64,000 bases of DNA from Candidatus Accumulibacter affinis (GTDB lineage: Bacteria; Pseudomonadota; Gammaproteobacteria; Burkholderiales; Rhodocyclaceae). This document shows, in pieces, positions 53,030 to 62,035 of the stretch; the first letter of the stretch is position 1, and every line of letters starts with the position of its first letter. The translations under genes and the position numbers were made by a program. The notes under the pieces are model-generated. The model was not told the origin of the DNA. It made no database searches and saw only the letters and a list, made by a program, of their open reading frames with translations. The stretch is taken from contig JADJOT010000001.1 in assembly GCA_016713625.1 (NCBI GenBank), forward strand, positions 186,001 to 250,000, in the 5' to 3' direction.

Positions 53030-54666
53030 CTAAGGTCTTGCCTGCTTTTCGCTAGCCAGCTCCGCAATCAGTAAATTCGCAGCGTCCTGGTCTCCCAACT
53101 CACCGTACATTTGCAGCAGGCGCAACCCGGTCGTCACGGTTGTTTCATGCTGCGGGCCATTTACCTTGCGGTACAAGCCGTATAGTGATTTCGCCATGTC
53201 GCGGGCTTCCTCTTGCTGGTTCGCATCCCAAAGCGTTGCGATCAGGTTGCGCATCCCGCCGAGGGTGTCCGGGTGCTCGTCGCCGAGGACGCGGCGGCGG
53301 GTCGCCAGCACCTGTTCCTGAAGCGCGCGGGCGCCGTGCAGGTCGCCCTGGGGGGGGGGGGGGGGCAGTCGCCCTGGCTGCGGAACGTTACGGCCAGGTT
53401 GTTCATGCTGCTGAGGGTGTCCGGATGCTCGTCGCCGAGGATGGGGGAGCGCGAGCACCTGGTCCCCAAGGGGGGGGGGGGGGGGGGGGCCCCCGGGCCC
53501 CCGGGGGGGCGGGCCGGGGGGCGCGGGGGGCGGGGGGGGCCGGGGGGCCGGCGGCGGGGGGGGGGGGGGGGGGGGGGGGGCCCGCGCCGGGGGGGGGGGG
53601 GCCCGGGGGGGGGGGGCCGGGGGGGGGGCGGGGGGGGCGGGGGGGGCGGGGGGGAAGGGGGGGAGGGGGTGGGGGGGGGGGCGGGGGGGGGGGGGGGGGG
53701 GGGGCCCCCCAAGAGCGGGGGGGCGGGGGGGGGGGCGCCGGGGGGGGGGGGGGGGCGGGCAGGGGGGGCCGGCGGGGGGGGGGGGGGGGGGCGCGAGGAC
53801 GCGGCGGCGGATCGCCAGTGCCGACTCCTGGAGTGTGCGTGCCCCAGCGTAGTCTCCCTGTTTTTCCAGCAGCGTGGCGAGAATGCTCTTGTACTGCTGG
53901 ACATCCACATGTGGATCGCCGAGTTGATTCGTACTCTGCGCAAGCAGCTTTTCTGCCATCCCGCGGGCGGTAGCAAATTTGCCCTGCTCGGTGAACAGTT
54001 GTACCAGAGCGCCCCGGAATGCCAGGCTTTCGACATGTGTTTCACCGAGGGACTTGCGCGCGTAGGCCTCGCCCATGCGGACGGCCAATTCGGCATTGCC
54101 GCTGTCGCCGTCCGTAGCGAAGCGCTTCGCCAGCGCGCGCAGGGCAGACAAATCTTCGGCGAAGGCCACGGCTTCGAGTGGTCGCGCGCGCACGGTTTTC
54201 CAGTGATCGCATCAGGCGTATTGCTTCGGGGCTTTCCCACGGAAGGTATCCGGGCTCCAGCCAGGCGAGGAGATTCTGGTAGGCACGCGTCAGGGAATAG
54301 TCGTCCTCGACCTTTTGCATTCTTTCACTGAGTACCGCGATCTCTTCACCGAAAGCATAGACCGGGCTTTGCTTGATCTGTACTTCGTCGAAGAAGCGCT
54401 TCAGATGGCAGTGCTTGATCCCGTACGCGTCCTTCAACGCCTTGGTCAGGAAGGTCACTGTGGTAATACTCGGGGCTGAGGATCGCGACCATGCAGATGC
54501 TCTGGGGCAGGGCACCGGCCATCGCGATGTTGAACTTGTATCCTGCTTTCAAGCGTTCGCGGTCAATGTAAACGCCTTGCCCGAGGCGCTGATCCAGACT
54601 GTTCTCAAGCGCATCGACAAACTGCTCTATGAACTTGACCGTCTTTTCCTTATCAGCTGGTCGACG
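53030..54666 (-). pseudogene. TIR-TPR (NLR-like) protein gene, broken and with artefactual poly-G
   Basis: From the 5' side: A-D-K-E-K-T-V-K-F-I-E and Y-I-D-R-E-R-L-K-A-G-Y then C-M-V-A-I-L-S-P-E-Y are a TIR domain lacking its first strand. A frame change near 54470 leads to A-Y-Q-N-L-L-A-W-L-E. Another near 54190 leads to kinesin-light-chain-type TPRs (Y-K-S-I-L-A-T-L-L-E-K-Q-G-D-Y-A-G-A). The TPRs dissolve into poly-G at 53350-53791 and recover as R-R-R-V-L-G-D-E-H-P-D-T-L. The stop is at 53030. In functional form this would be a TIR-domain signalling or NADase protein, often anti-phage; here it is not translatable. Confidence 0.7.
53350..53791. other. Poly-G tract, probable sequencing/assembly artefact
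   Basis: About 440 bases are almost entirely G with scattered C and short C-runs, flanked by normal TPR-coding sequence that reads in frame on either side (R-R-R-V-L repeats). Natural DNA of this kind is very unlikely. It replaces what should be near-identical 42-residue TPR repeats (126 bp). The Gly-rich and Pro-rich open frames here are meaningless. Confidence 0.85.
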
Positions 54667-54667
54667 C

Positions 54668-55483
54668 CTACAGTTGCGGGAAGGCGCGAATCAGCCCGCT
54701 GCACAGGCCCTCGACGTCGCGTTCCCGATATTCCCCGACGAGGTCTTCCGGACGTTCGTTGCCGCTGACGCTGCGCCCGTCGAGCGGGGTCGGTTCGTCG
54801 AGTCCAAAGGCCGAGTAGTAATCGGCGAATTTGAGGTTCGAACGGATGTTGCCGGAAAGGAGGAGGCGCCGGTTGGGGACGGCGAACGCATCGCTGATGA
54901 TCAGGCCGTGCAGGCTGGACGAGACGACGCAGGCGCAGGCGAGGACTTCCTTGAGCACCTCGTCGATCGGCGCAAAGACGTTGATCAGCCGGGCACCACG
55001 GATACGCAGCAGGATCTCTACGGCGGCGCTGTCCTGGTCGACAAAATGCGGGATGACGCCCAGGGCATACTGTTTCGGCGGGCGAGGGCGGCCGCTCCAG
55101 TAGTGGCCGACGAGCAGCCCCGGGTCGCCGAGCGCGACGTCGCCGCCACCGCCGTCGATCGCGGCCAGGGTGTGCTTGCCACGCACGGCATGGTAGTGGT
55201 GGCGGGCAGGAAAACGCTCGGCGGAGTCGCCGGCGCCGCTGCCCCAGATGTGCAGGCGACGGGGTAGCAGAAACCGCCTGGCCTGGCGTTGTCGCTGGAG
55301 AATGGTGCCAATGCCCAGCAGCTCTGCCGATTCGACCGGCGCATGGACGACCGCTCGCCCGGAAACCATTTCGACGATGAGCGGCGAAAGGTAGTCGCCG
55401 AAGTTCCGCCGGTTGGCGTCGTGCTGGCCTTCGCCCTGCCACCAGTACAGTCTGATCGGTTTCAAGCGGCTCTCCCGATGCAC
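54668..55483 (-). CDS. Polysaccharide pyruvyl transferase family protein
   Basis: 271 residues beginning M-H-R-E-S-R-L-K-P-I-R-L-Y-W-W. It has N-F-G-D-Y-L-S-P-L-I-V near the start, L-H-I-W-G-S-G, and the end pattern V-V-S-S-S-L-H-G-L-I-I-S-D-A-F-A-V-P. All are typical of the CsaB/WcaK-type pyruvyl transferase fold, which adds pyruvate to sugars of exopolysaccharide or cell wall. The stop lies next to the truncated TIR-TPR gene. It is in the same direction as the methyltransferase gene 34 bases upstream, suggesting a small surface-polysaccharide operon. Confidence 0.82.
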   Translation of the reverse strand: MHRESRLKPIRLYWWQGEGQHDANRRNFGDYLSPLIVEMVSGRAVVHAPVESAELLGIGTILQRQRQARRFLLPRRLHIWGSGAGDSAERFPARHHYHAVRGKHTLAAIDGGGGDVALGDPGLLVGHYWSGRPRPPKQYALGVIPHFVDQDSAAVEILLRIRGARLINVFAPIDEVLKEVLACACVVSSSLHGLIISDAFAVPNRRLLLSGNIRSNLKFADYYSAFGLDEPTPLDGRSVSGNERPEDLVGEYRERDVEGLCSGLIRAFPQL

Positions 55484-55517
55484 GGTCGCCCGCGTTCGTG
55501 ATACGAGGTATCCCTGG

Positions 55518-56375
55518 CTAGGCGGTTGTGACGGCGACCATGACGTTGATGTCGCCGTGCTCCGGCCACGCTTTCAGGGCGCCGCGATACGCTCGCCAGG
55601 CGCGCATTCCCCAGCGCGGCCTGGTCAGCAGCCGCCGCAGTGATGGTGCCGAGTGGTCGACGTCGAGCACGTTGAAGGTCGAGAAGCCGGCTCGCGAGGT
55701 GGCGATTTCCAGGCTGTACGGAGTGAAGTAAAAATGGTGATCGAGCAGATAGAGGCCCCAGCGATCGCCCTCCAGGACTCGACGCCAGTTTTCGTAGTTG
55801 CCCGTTTCCAGGAACAGCCTGCCGCCCACGGCGAGCCGCTCGTGCAGGAGCCGAAGCACGGCGATCGGGTCGCGCAGGTGTTCGACGACGTCCCACATGG
55901 TGATGACGTCGAAGCGATCGTCGGGAAGCGTGCTCTGCAGGTCAACGCTGTAGTACTCCCTGGCGCGCGCGATCGCCGCTGCGCTCTGTTCGACGCCTAC
56001 GGTATCCCAGCCGCCATCGAGGCTGGCGCGGACGAAAGCGCCAGAACCCGCACCGAAATCGAGCAGGCGACCAGGCGCGCTGCGGACCGCCTCGACCTGG
56101 CGCAGCTTTTCACGGGCGGCGCGGCGTTTGCTCTCGGAGTCGGTGACGTAACGGTCACCCGAGGACCAGCGCCAGTTCATGTACGCCCGCGACGCCTCCT
56201 CGGAGGGGCGTGGCGTCTGATAGGCCAGCCGGCAGGCAACGCACTCGGCCACCGAGGTCTGCATGTCGAAGCGGGCAGGAATCGGTCGCGGGCTGTTGAC
56301 GCGACCACACAGTGGGCAGGCGATCGGGTCCAGCCGCGGGTAACTGTCGCCGTTGATCAGGTCGATCATGCTCAT
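55518..56375 (-). CDS. Class I SAM methyltransferase with zinc-finger-like N-terminus
   Basis: 285 residues. The N-terminus has C-P-L-C-G-R and C-V-A-C-R, two CxxC-type pairs. The SAM fold follows: L-L-D-F-G-A-G-S-G-A-F (motif I), G-V-E-Q-S (motif II) and D-V-I-T-M-W-D-V-V-E-H-L-R-D-P. This layout is common in sugar or glycan methyltransferases. It precedes the pyruvyl transferase gene by 34 bases. Substrate not known. Confidence 0.85.
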   Translation of the reverse strand: MSMIDLINGDSYPRLDPIACPLCGRVNSPRPIPARFDMQTSVAECVACRLAYQTPRPSEEASRAYMNWRWSSGDRYVTDSESKRRAAREKLRQVEAVRSAPGRLLDFGAGSGAFVRASLDGGWDTVGVEQSAAAIARAREYYSVDLQSTLPDDRFDVITMWDVVEHLRDPIAVLRLLHERLAVGGRLFLETGNYENWRRVLEGDRWGLYLLDHHFYFTPYSLEIATSRAGFSTFNVLDVDHSAPSLRRLLTRPRWGMRAWRAYRGALKAWPEHGDINVMVAVTTA

Positions 56376-56438
56376 CGTGCCTCCAGTCCTGGTTCACGGC
56401 AGCCATCGACGCGCAGCGATGTCGACGCGCAGAAAGGA

Positions 56439-57272
56439 TCATTCACCGCTGCAGGTTCGGAAAATGGTGCTGTAGCGAGCCGTGAAATCAGACCGCGAAC
56501 GATCCAGCGGCTCGAGTGTCCAGTAGCCCCACGGCCAGGCCGATCGGCGCATCTCGTCGCTGTCATGAATGGTTTCGATCTCCCAGTCGACGGGGGTCAG
56601 GTGGTGGGACTTGATCAGCTCGACCTTGGTGTCGAGATCCATTCCCCCGACAAAAATCGCTCCGCCCGGTTTCGCCGCAGCAACGATGCGCGCGAACGCT
56701 TCCGTGGCGTCCTGCTTGTTCATATGTACCAGGAAGTTCTGCGCCAGCACCAGGTCGTAACAATGCTTGGCAGTGAAATCGTCGGCGAGCAGGTCGCCAT
56801 GCGAGACCTCTACCCGCTTGCGGATGTCCGGCACGATCGTCCGTTCTTCGCCCTTACGTTCGAACAGCCGATCGGCATAGCGTCGGGCCGTGCTCTCGAG
56901 TGGCTCGGCGAGTCCGTGCCTGGGACCGTAGACCGCCCGTTGCGCGACGGCGACCGCTGGCTGCGCGATATCGAAGGCGTCGATCGTCCATTGCACCTGC
57001 GGAAACTCGACGGCCAGATAACCGGCCAGCGAGTAGGCTTCACAGCCGAAGCTGCAGCCGGCGACCAGGATTCGCAGTGGCGCCTGGCCATCGACGAACT
57101 GCGCAAGCGGCCCTTGCAGTGCCTCGAATTGCTTGAGATTCCGGAAGAAGCGCGTTGCCGTCGACTGAAAGCGAACCTGGCGAGTCGCCCGTCGGGAATG
57201 GATCGAGCGGCCGAGCCCGCGCAGCGGCGGCAGATCGAAGAGTCTCTGGTTGAATTTGATGCGTCGCGACAT
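56439..57272 (-). CDS. CheR-like SAM methyltransferase
   Basis: 277 residues from ATG 57272 (M-S-R-R-I-K-F-N-Q-R-L-F). The frame can be extended to 57410 but has no ribosome support there. It has F-F-R-N-L-K-Q-F-E-A-L, then L-R-I-L-V-A-G-C-S-F-G-C-E-A-Y-S, a CheR-type motif I, and F-D-I-A-Q-P-A-V. There is no CheR N-terminal domain and no chemotaxis genes nearby. It is likely part of the same surface group as the following methyltransferase and pyruvyl transferase. Confidence 0.75.
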   Translation of the reverse strand: MSRRIKFNQRLFDLPPLRGLGRSIHSRRATRQVRFQSTATRFFRNLKQFEALQGPLAQFVDGQAPLRILVAGCSFGCEAYSLAGYLAVEFPQVQWTIDAFDIAQPAVAVAQRAVYGPRHGLAEPLESTARRYADRLFERKGEERTIVPDIRKRVEVSHGDLLADDFTAKHCYDLVLAQNFLVHMNKQDATEAFARIVAAAKPGGAIFVGGMDLDTKVELIKSHHLTPVDWEIETIHDSDEMRRSAWPWGYWTLEPLDRSRSDFTARYSTIFRTCSGE

Positions 57273-57461
57273 GGATTCCGATGAGCTTCCCGAGGAGGGC
57301 CGGCCTGGCCAGATCGTTGCCGGCGCAGCAGCCACGATCCGCGATAGTCCGGGATCGTCCGGCATGGCGCCGGTCACGCCGTGGCAGGTCAGCAGCAGAG
57401 CCGGCAGCACGACGGGCGCAATGATAGCACCGAACGCGTCGACCGGCTCCGCCCGACCCGG

Positions 57462-59156
57462 TCACGCCGCCCGATCTTCGTCGCCAGCCGAACTGCTCGC
57501 GGCGAGGCGATTGACGCCGTTTACCAAGGCCTTGATCGAGGCAGTGACGATGTTCGCGTCGACGCCGACGCCGTAGCATTCGCTGGTGCTGCCGGCGCGA
57601 GTCAGTTCCATGAAGGCACAAGCGCTGGCGTCGCTGCCACCGCTGCGCATCGAGCGCTCTTCGTAGCTGCGTACCTGCACGACCAGGCCGACGCTGCGCA
57701 GCGCATGCACGGCCGCGTCAATCGGGCCATTGCCCTCGCCGGCGAGCAGGTGCCGCCGCCCGTCGATGTCGACGCTGAGGCGGATTCCCTGCGCGCTGCC
57801 ATGCTCGACGAGATGGTGTTCGAGATAGCGTACCGGCCGTCTGCTGTCGAGATAGCTCTGCGCAAACAGTTGCCAGATTTCGCCAGCGCTCATCTCGCCG
57901 CCGTGGCGGTCGGTGTGCGCCTGCACGACGCGCGAGAACTCGACCTGCAAGCGGCGCGGCAGGACGACGCCGTATTCGGCTTCGAGCAGATAGGCGATGC
58001 CACCCTTGCCCGACTGGCTATTGACCCGGATCACCGAATCGTAGCTGCGTCCGAGGTCGGCCGGGTCGATCGGCAGGTAGGGAACATTCCAGCCAGCGTC
58101 GTCCTGTTGCGCGGCAAACCCCTTTCGGATCGCGTCCTGGTGCGAACCCGAGAAGGCGGTGAACACCAGATCGCCGACGTAGGGATGGCGCGGGTGGATC
58201 GGCAGCCGGCTGCAGTGCTCGACGGTACGCGCCACGGCGTTGATGTCCGAGAAGTCGAGCCCCGGCGAGACGCCCTGGGTGTAGAGATTGAGCGCCAGGG
58301 TGACCAGGTCGACGTTGCCGGTGCGTTCGCCGTTGCCGAACAGGCAGCCCTCGACGCGCTCGGCGCCGGCCATCATCGCCAACTCGGCGGCGGCCACCGC
58401 CGTGCCGCGGTCGTTGTGCGGATGCACACTGAGGATGATGCTGTCGCGGCGGGCGAGCTGGCGGTGCATCCACTCGATCTGATCGGCGTAGACGTTCGGC
58501 GTCGTCACCTCGACCGTCGTCGGCAGGTTGAGGATCACCTTGTTGTCCGGGGTCGCCCCCCAGGCAGCGGTCACCGCATCGCAGACTTCGAGGGCAAAGT
58601 CGAGTTCGGTGGCGGTGAAGGTTTCCGGACTGTATTCGAGCCGCCATTCGGTTTCCGGCTGCGCGGCGGTCAGCTCCTTGACCAGGCGGACAGCGACCAC
58701 CGCCATGTCCACCACATCCGCCTTGCTCATCGCGAAGACGTTCTCGCGGAAGGGCTTCGAGGTGGCGTTGTAGACATGCACGATCGCCCGTCGCGCCCCC
58801 CGGAGCGACTCGATGCTGCGGCGGATGAGGTGCTCGCGCGCCTGCGTGAGCACCTCGATGGTCACGTCGTCGGGGATGTGTCCGCCTTCGATCAGTTCAC
58901 GAACGAAATCGAAATCCGTCTGCGAGGCGGAAGGGAAGGCCACCTCGATCTCCTTGAAACCGATCTCGCAGAGGGTGTGGAACAAGCGCATCTTGCGCTC
59001 GGCGTTCATCGGCTCGAACAGCGCCTGATTGCCGTCGCGCAGATCGGTGCTCATCCAGATCGGCGCCGCGGTGATGCTTCGATTCGGCCATTGCCGATTG
59101 TCGATGTGGATCGCGGGGAAAGGCGTGTATTTGCTGGAAGGATTTTTCAACATCAT
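57462..59156 (-). CDS. leuA: 2-isopropylmalate synthase (long form)
   Basis: 564 residues from ATG 59156 after CAGGAG. It has M-S-T-D-L-R-D-G-N-Q-A-L (catalytic/metal), S-V-H-P-H-N-D-R-G-T-A-V and G-C-L-F-G-N-G-E-R-T-G-N-V. The C-terminal LeuA allosteric dimer domain is present (leucine feedback). It condenses acetyl-CoA with 2-ketoisovalerate at the start of leucine synthesis. It is divergent from an Lrp-family regulator 175 bases away, a plausible controller. Confidence 0.95.
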   Translation of the reverse strand: MMLKNPSSKYTPFPAIHIDNRQWPNRSITAAPIWMSTDLRDGNQALFEPMNAERKMRLFHTLCEIGFKEIEVAFPSASQTDFDFVRELIEGGHIPDDVTIEVLTQAREHLIRRSIESLRGARRAIVHVYNATSKPFRENVFAMSKADVVDMAVVAVRLVKELTAAQPETEWRLEYSPETFTATELDFALEVCDAVTAAWGATPDNKVILNLPTTVEVTTPNVYADQIEWMHRQLARRDSIILSVHPHNDRGTAVAAAELAMMAGAERVEGCLFGNGERTGNVDLVTLALNLYTQGVSPGLDFSDINAVARTVEHCSRLPIHPRHPYVGDLVFTAFSGSHQDAIRKGFAAQQDDAGWNVPYLPIDPADLGRSYDSVIRVNSQSGKGGIAYLLEAEYGVVLPRRLQVEFSRVVQAHTDRHGGEMSAGEIWQLFAQSYLDSRRPVRYLEHHLVEHGSAQGIRLSVDIDGRRHLLAGEGNGPIDAAVHALRSVGLVVQVRSYEERSMRSGGSDASACAFMELTRAGSTSECYGVGVDANIVTASIKALVNGVNRLAASSSAGDEDRAA

Positions 59157-59331
59157 CGTGGGCTCCTGAAGGTGGGCTGCTGGCGGTTTCTGACGAGGCA
59201 AATGGTACGCAGGATCGGCCGGCAGGTGCTTGCGATTTGCCTGACAAATATCCTGGTAATTGGCAGACTGTTGCGTAGAATAGCAATAATTAAAGACATT
59301 CTGCTACAAACCAAACATGGAGAAAAAGATC

Positions 59332-59802
59332 ATGGAACTCGACCGCTTCGACCGGCTGATCCTGCAGGTGCTGCAGCAGGACGGACGCATCAGCAATCAG
59401 GAACTCGCCGACCGCATCGGCCTCTCGCCGTCACCGTGTTTGCGGCGCGTGCGCGCGCTCGAAGAAGCCGGCCTGATCATCGGCTACCGGGCGCTGCTGG
59501 ACCCGCGGGCGCTCGGCTTGCCACTGATGGCGTTGATCCATATTTCAATGGACCAGCACACGCCCGAGCGTTTCAGTCACCTCGAAGCGGCGATCAGCGA
59601 GATCCCCGAGGTCATGGAATGCCTGCTGATCACCGGCCAGGCCGCCGACTACCAGCTCAAGGTGGTGGTCAAGGACATGGACGCCTACCAGGAGCTGTTG
59701 CTCAATCGGATTACCGGCATCCAGGGCGTCACTGGCGTCCATTCGAGCTTCGTTCTGCGTCGGGTGGTGGACAAGACCGCGCTGCCGGTCGCCGCAAAGT
59801 AG
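59332..59802 (+). CDS. Lrp/AsnC-family transcription regulator
   Basis: 156 residues from ATG 59332, with GGAG 9 bases before; ATG 59317 is a second possibility. The HTH part reads M-E-L-D-R-F-D-R-L-I-L-Q-V-L, D-G-R-I-S-N-Q-E-L-A and L-S-P-S-P-C-L-R-R-V. The RAM ligand domain follows (V-M-E-C-L-L-I-T-G-Q-A-A-D-Y-Q-L). It binds an amino acid, probably leucine, and lies divergent from leuA. A perfect 15-bp hairpin is located after its stop. Confidence 0.9.
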   Translation: MELDRFDRLILQVLQQDGRISNQELADRIGLSPSPCLRRVRALEEAGLIIGYRALLDPRALGLPLMALIHISMDQHTPERFSHLEAAISEIPEVMECLLITGQAADYQLKVVVKDMDAYQELLLNRITGIQGVTGVHSSFVLRRVVDKTALPVAAK

Positions 59803-59843
59803 CCGGGCAGGTATTTCTACCACTCGGCTGCGGGCAGGCCGGG

Positions 59844-59876
59844 TCGCGGAGTTCGCGAACTTCGCGAACTCCGCGA
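59844..59876. repeat. Perfect 15-bp inverted repeat after the Lrp gene
   Basis: TCGCGGAGTTCGCGA (59844-59858) and TCGCGAACTCCGCGA (59862-59876) pair perfectly, loop ACT. It has no T-run. It could terminate the regulator gene or, being 130-165 bases upstream of a sigma-54 promoter, be an enhancer site. Confidence 0.6.
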
Positions 59877-60006
59877 AGTGTGAAATATTTCATGTCGATT
59901 AAATTTACACGCGGGCGTGGAAATTGGGCCGGAGGGGTAATCGACGATCTGCGCGACGGACGCAAAGCATTGAAATAAAGAAGGTGATTGGCCGATAAAA
60001 AAGTAC

Positions 60007-60022
60007 TGGCATGGTATGTGCT
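60007..60022 (+). promoter_or_regulatory. Sigma-54 promoter upstream of the frameshifted PEP-CTERM gene
   Basis: TGGCATGGTATGTGCT has the -24 GG and -12 GC separated by exactly 10 bases. It lies 140 bases before the start of the PEP-CTERM gene. A 12-bp palindrome (TGAAATATTTCA, 59881-59892) about 115-130 bases upstream of it may be an activator site. Confidence 0.65.
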
Positions 60023-60161
60023 TTAGCAAATCAAGCGTCGGCGCGACGATGGTAGCGGCAGGAGAAAAGCGTATCGGTTCCTGGTTTCTCCGCTCTCGCC
60101 AGCACGCGAAGATCTGCTCACTTGGCTCGTTTCTTACTGGTACTACAATGGAGAATTCAAA

Positions 60162-60813
60162 ATGAAAATGCTTTCGATCGTTCGGCCGCTGGTCATCACC
60201 AGCGCCTTCCTCGCCTGCGGTCTCGCGCAAGCGAATCTGATCCAGAACGGCAGCTTCGAGAATGGAACAGACCCAGGCCGGATTTACCAAACTGGTGGCG
60301 GTGAACAGCACCTCGATCACTGACTGGACGGTTTCGGCGGGCACCATCGACTACATCGGTAGCTATTGGCAGGCTGCCGAGGGAGTTCGGAGTATTGACT
60401 TGGTCGGAGACGGTGGCCTGCTTGGCACCCTCAGCCAGACCTTCAACACGACCATTGGCTCACTGTATACCGTCCAGTTCGCCATGGCAGGGAATCCAGA
60501 TGGCGGGGTCAAGAGGATGAAGGTTCTCGCTGGCGGCGAATCGCCAGAATTCGCTTTTGATACCGCTGGAAAAAGCACAACGGCTATGGGCTGGGAGACC
60601 AAAAGCTTCCAATTCACGGCTCTGGCCGCTCAAACCACCTTGTCGTTCGAGGCACTGACCGCTGGTGAGTGTTGCTATGGACCAGCACTCGACAACGTGA
60701 TCGTTGAGGCTCAAGAGAACACTGTGCCGGAACCCGCGTCGAGCCTGCTCCTTGGCCTGTCGCTGGCGGGTCTGGGATGGTCGCGGCGGATTCGGCAGCA
60801 GACGGCAGGGTAA
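60162..60813 (+). pseudogene. PEP-CTERM protein, single-base frameshift
   Basis: The frame from ATG 60162 gives a signal peptide and the mature start N-L-I-Q-N-G-S-F-E-N-G-T-D-P-G. One extra base near 60280 (GGCCGG for GGCGG) then diverts it to a stop. The correct continuation G-F-T-K-L-V-A-V-N-S-T-S-I runs in the next frame to the PEP-CTERM tail V-P-E-P-A-S-S-L-L-L-G-L-S-L-A-G-L-G with R-R. The body resembles choice-of-anchor-C type secreted proteins, with E-C-C-Y-G-P. A single-base consensus error would restore a normal ~217-residue surface protein. Confidence 0.82.
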
Positions 60814-60855
60814 GCGCCTTGCCGGCGAGAGTCCGCACGTCTTCGTGATTGCGCT

Positions 60856-60884
60856 CCGACCTGGCGGCTACCCCGCCAGGTCGG
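60856..60884. terminator. Hairpin after the PEP-CTERM gene
   Basis: CCGACCTGGCGG (60856-60867) pairs perfectly with CCGCCAGGTCGG (60873-60884). It lies 43 bases downstream of the PEP-CTERM stop, with GGCTTCA following rather than a T-run. Confidence 0.65.
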
Positions 60885-61342
60885 GCTTCACCAATCGTTA
60901 CGAGTTCCCGCCAGGTCAGCGCTCAACGTCGATCCATCGCAAGCGCGCCCAGTCGCACCGTCTTTCCCTATTCCGCAGCAGGCCATGAAGTGCTGCTGTG
61001 CCCGTATACCCCCCGCGTTTATTGATCCTCTCCCGGAGGAACTGACTCCCGTCCCTCGACCATAGAAGCCATAGCCCGCGCCAGACCGGATGCGGGTCGC
61101 CCGTCACGCGTCATCGCCTGGCTGCTCACTTCGCGAAATCCTGCAGGTCGGGGGAAAAAGCCCAGGCGCCCGGCATTCTGGCGATCACTGTGAGGAATCG
61201 CACAGGGGCTGCGACGCTTAAATGTTCCAATCTGTCCGTGCTTACGAAAAACAGTGTGCTTCGTTGAATGACCGCACGACACGCTGTAGCTACGGATCCG
61301 GATGACCGCAAACATCCCAACGGACAGAATCAAGGAACGACC
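60885..61342. other. Non-coding stretch between the two PEP-CTERM genes
   Basis: About 460 bases with no gene I can support. A weak sigma-54-like pattern around 61105 has an 11-base rather than 10-base gap and is not accepted. No other site is clear. Confidence 0.4.
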
Positions 61343-62035
61343 ATGAACAGCAGTCTCCAGCAACTCAATGGAAAAATCCTCACCACTCTCGTGGTAGCGG
61401 CCCTGTCCGCAGCGATGGGCAATGCCGATGCCGCGATGATCACCATCGAGACCGGCCACTCGACGGCTGGCGCTCAGGCCAGCGCCGAGGCCTATCGGAA
61501 CGTGGTCGACGCGGCGGTCGTGGCCGCGACGCCTGGTTATGGCACCAGCCACCCGGCGCTGTTCGACAACGTCTCGAACCACGGCCTGTTTGGCGACACA
61601 ACCCAGGATATCGCCTTTAGGTTTACGATCAATTTTGGCGTAAGCGCAGCGCAGGCGGGGATATGGGATTTTCGTGCTGGAGTCGACTTTGGTCGCGGCG
61701 GCGCAATGTTCCTTGACGGCGTTGCCCTCGGCTTCAACTCCAGTGACATGTGGTGGGATGGCTCGTACGGCAACTCGAACCAGTATCTGGGTTTCGCATC
61801 GACCGCTCCGCTGGCTGCCGGCAACCATGTCCTGAACATCTACGGGCTGGAAGGTTGCTGCGATGGAGGTGAACAGGTGCAGTACCGGCTGCCCGGGTCA
61901 GGCAACTTCAACACCTTCGGTGCGACGACCCTGGGTTCGATCGATAGCCTGTCGGCAGTTCCCGAACCCGCGACCTACGCACTGTTTGGCATCGGCCTCC
62001 TGGGTCTGGGTATGGCTCGCCGGCGTAAGGGGTAG
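61343..62035 (+). CDS. PEP-CTERM surface protein (CC-motif type)
   Basis: 230 residues from ATG 61343, after AAGGAACG. It has a signal peptide ending M-G-N-A-D-A-A. The beta-sandwich body has D-F-R-A-G-V-D-F-G-R-G-G-A-M-F-L and G-L-E-G-C-C-D-G-G-E-Q. The tail has V-P-E-P-A-T-Y, hydrophobic A-L-F-G-I-G-L-L-G-L-G-M and basic A-R-R-R-K-G. It should be exported, cut and surface-attached by an exosortase, which is not in the window. The Cys-Cys-x-G motif recurs in the preceding PEP-CTERM gene, indicating related proteins. Confidence 0.9.
   Translation: MNSSLQQLNGKILTTLVVAALSAAMGNADAAMITIETGHSTAGAQASAEAYRNVVDAAVVAATPGYGTSHPALFDNVSNHGLFGDTTQDIAFRFTINFGVSAAQAGIWDFRAGVDFGRGGAMFLDGVALGFNSSDMWWDGSYGNSNQYLGFASTAPLAAGNHVLNIYGLEGCCDGGEQVQYRLPGSGNFNTFGATTLGSIDSLSAVPEPATYALFGIGLLGLGMARRRKG

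Noticed and set aside
53140..54331. Gly-rich and Pro-rich long reading frames
   Set aside because: They arise from the poly-G artefact, not from a protein gene.
61080..61160. Third sigma-54 promoter before the 61343 PEP-CTERM gene
   Set aside because: The closest match has 11 rather than 10 bases between GG and GC.
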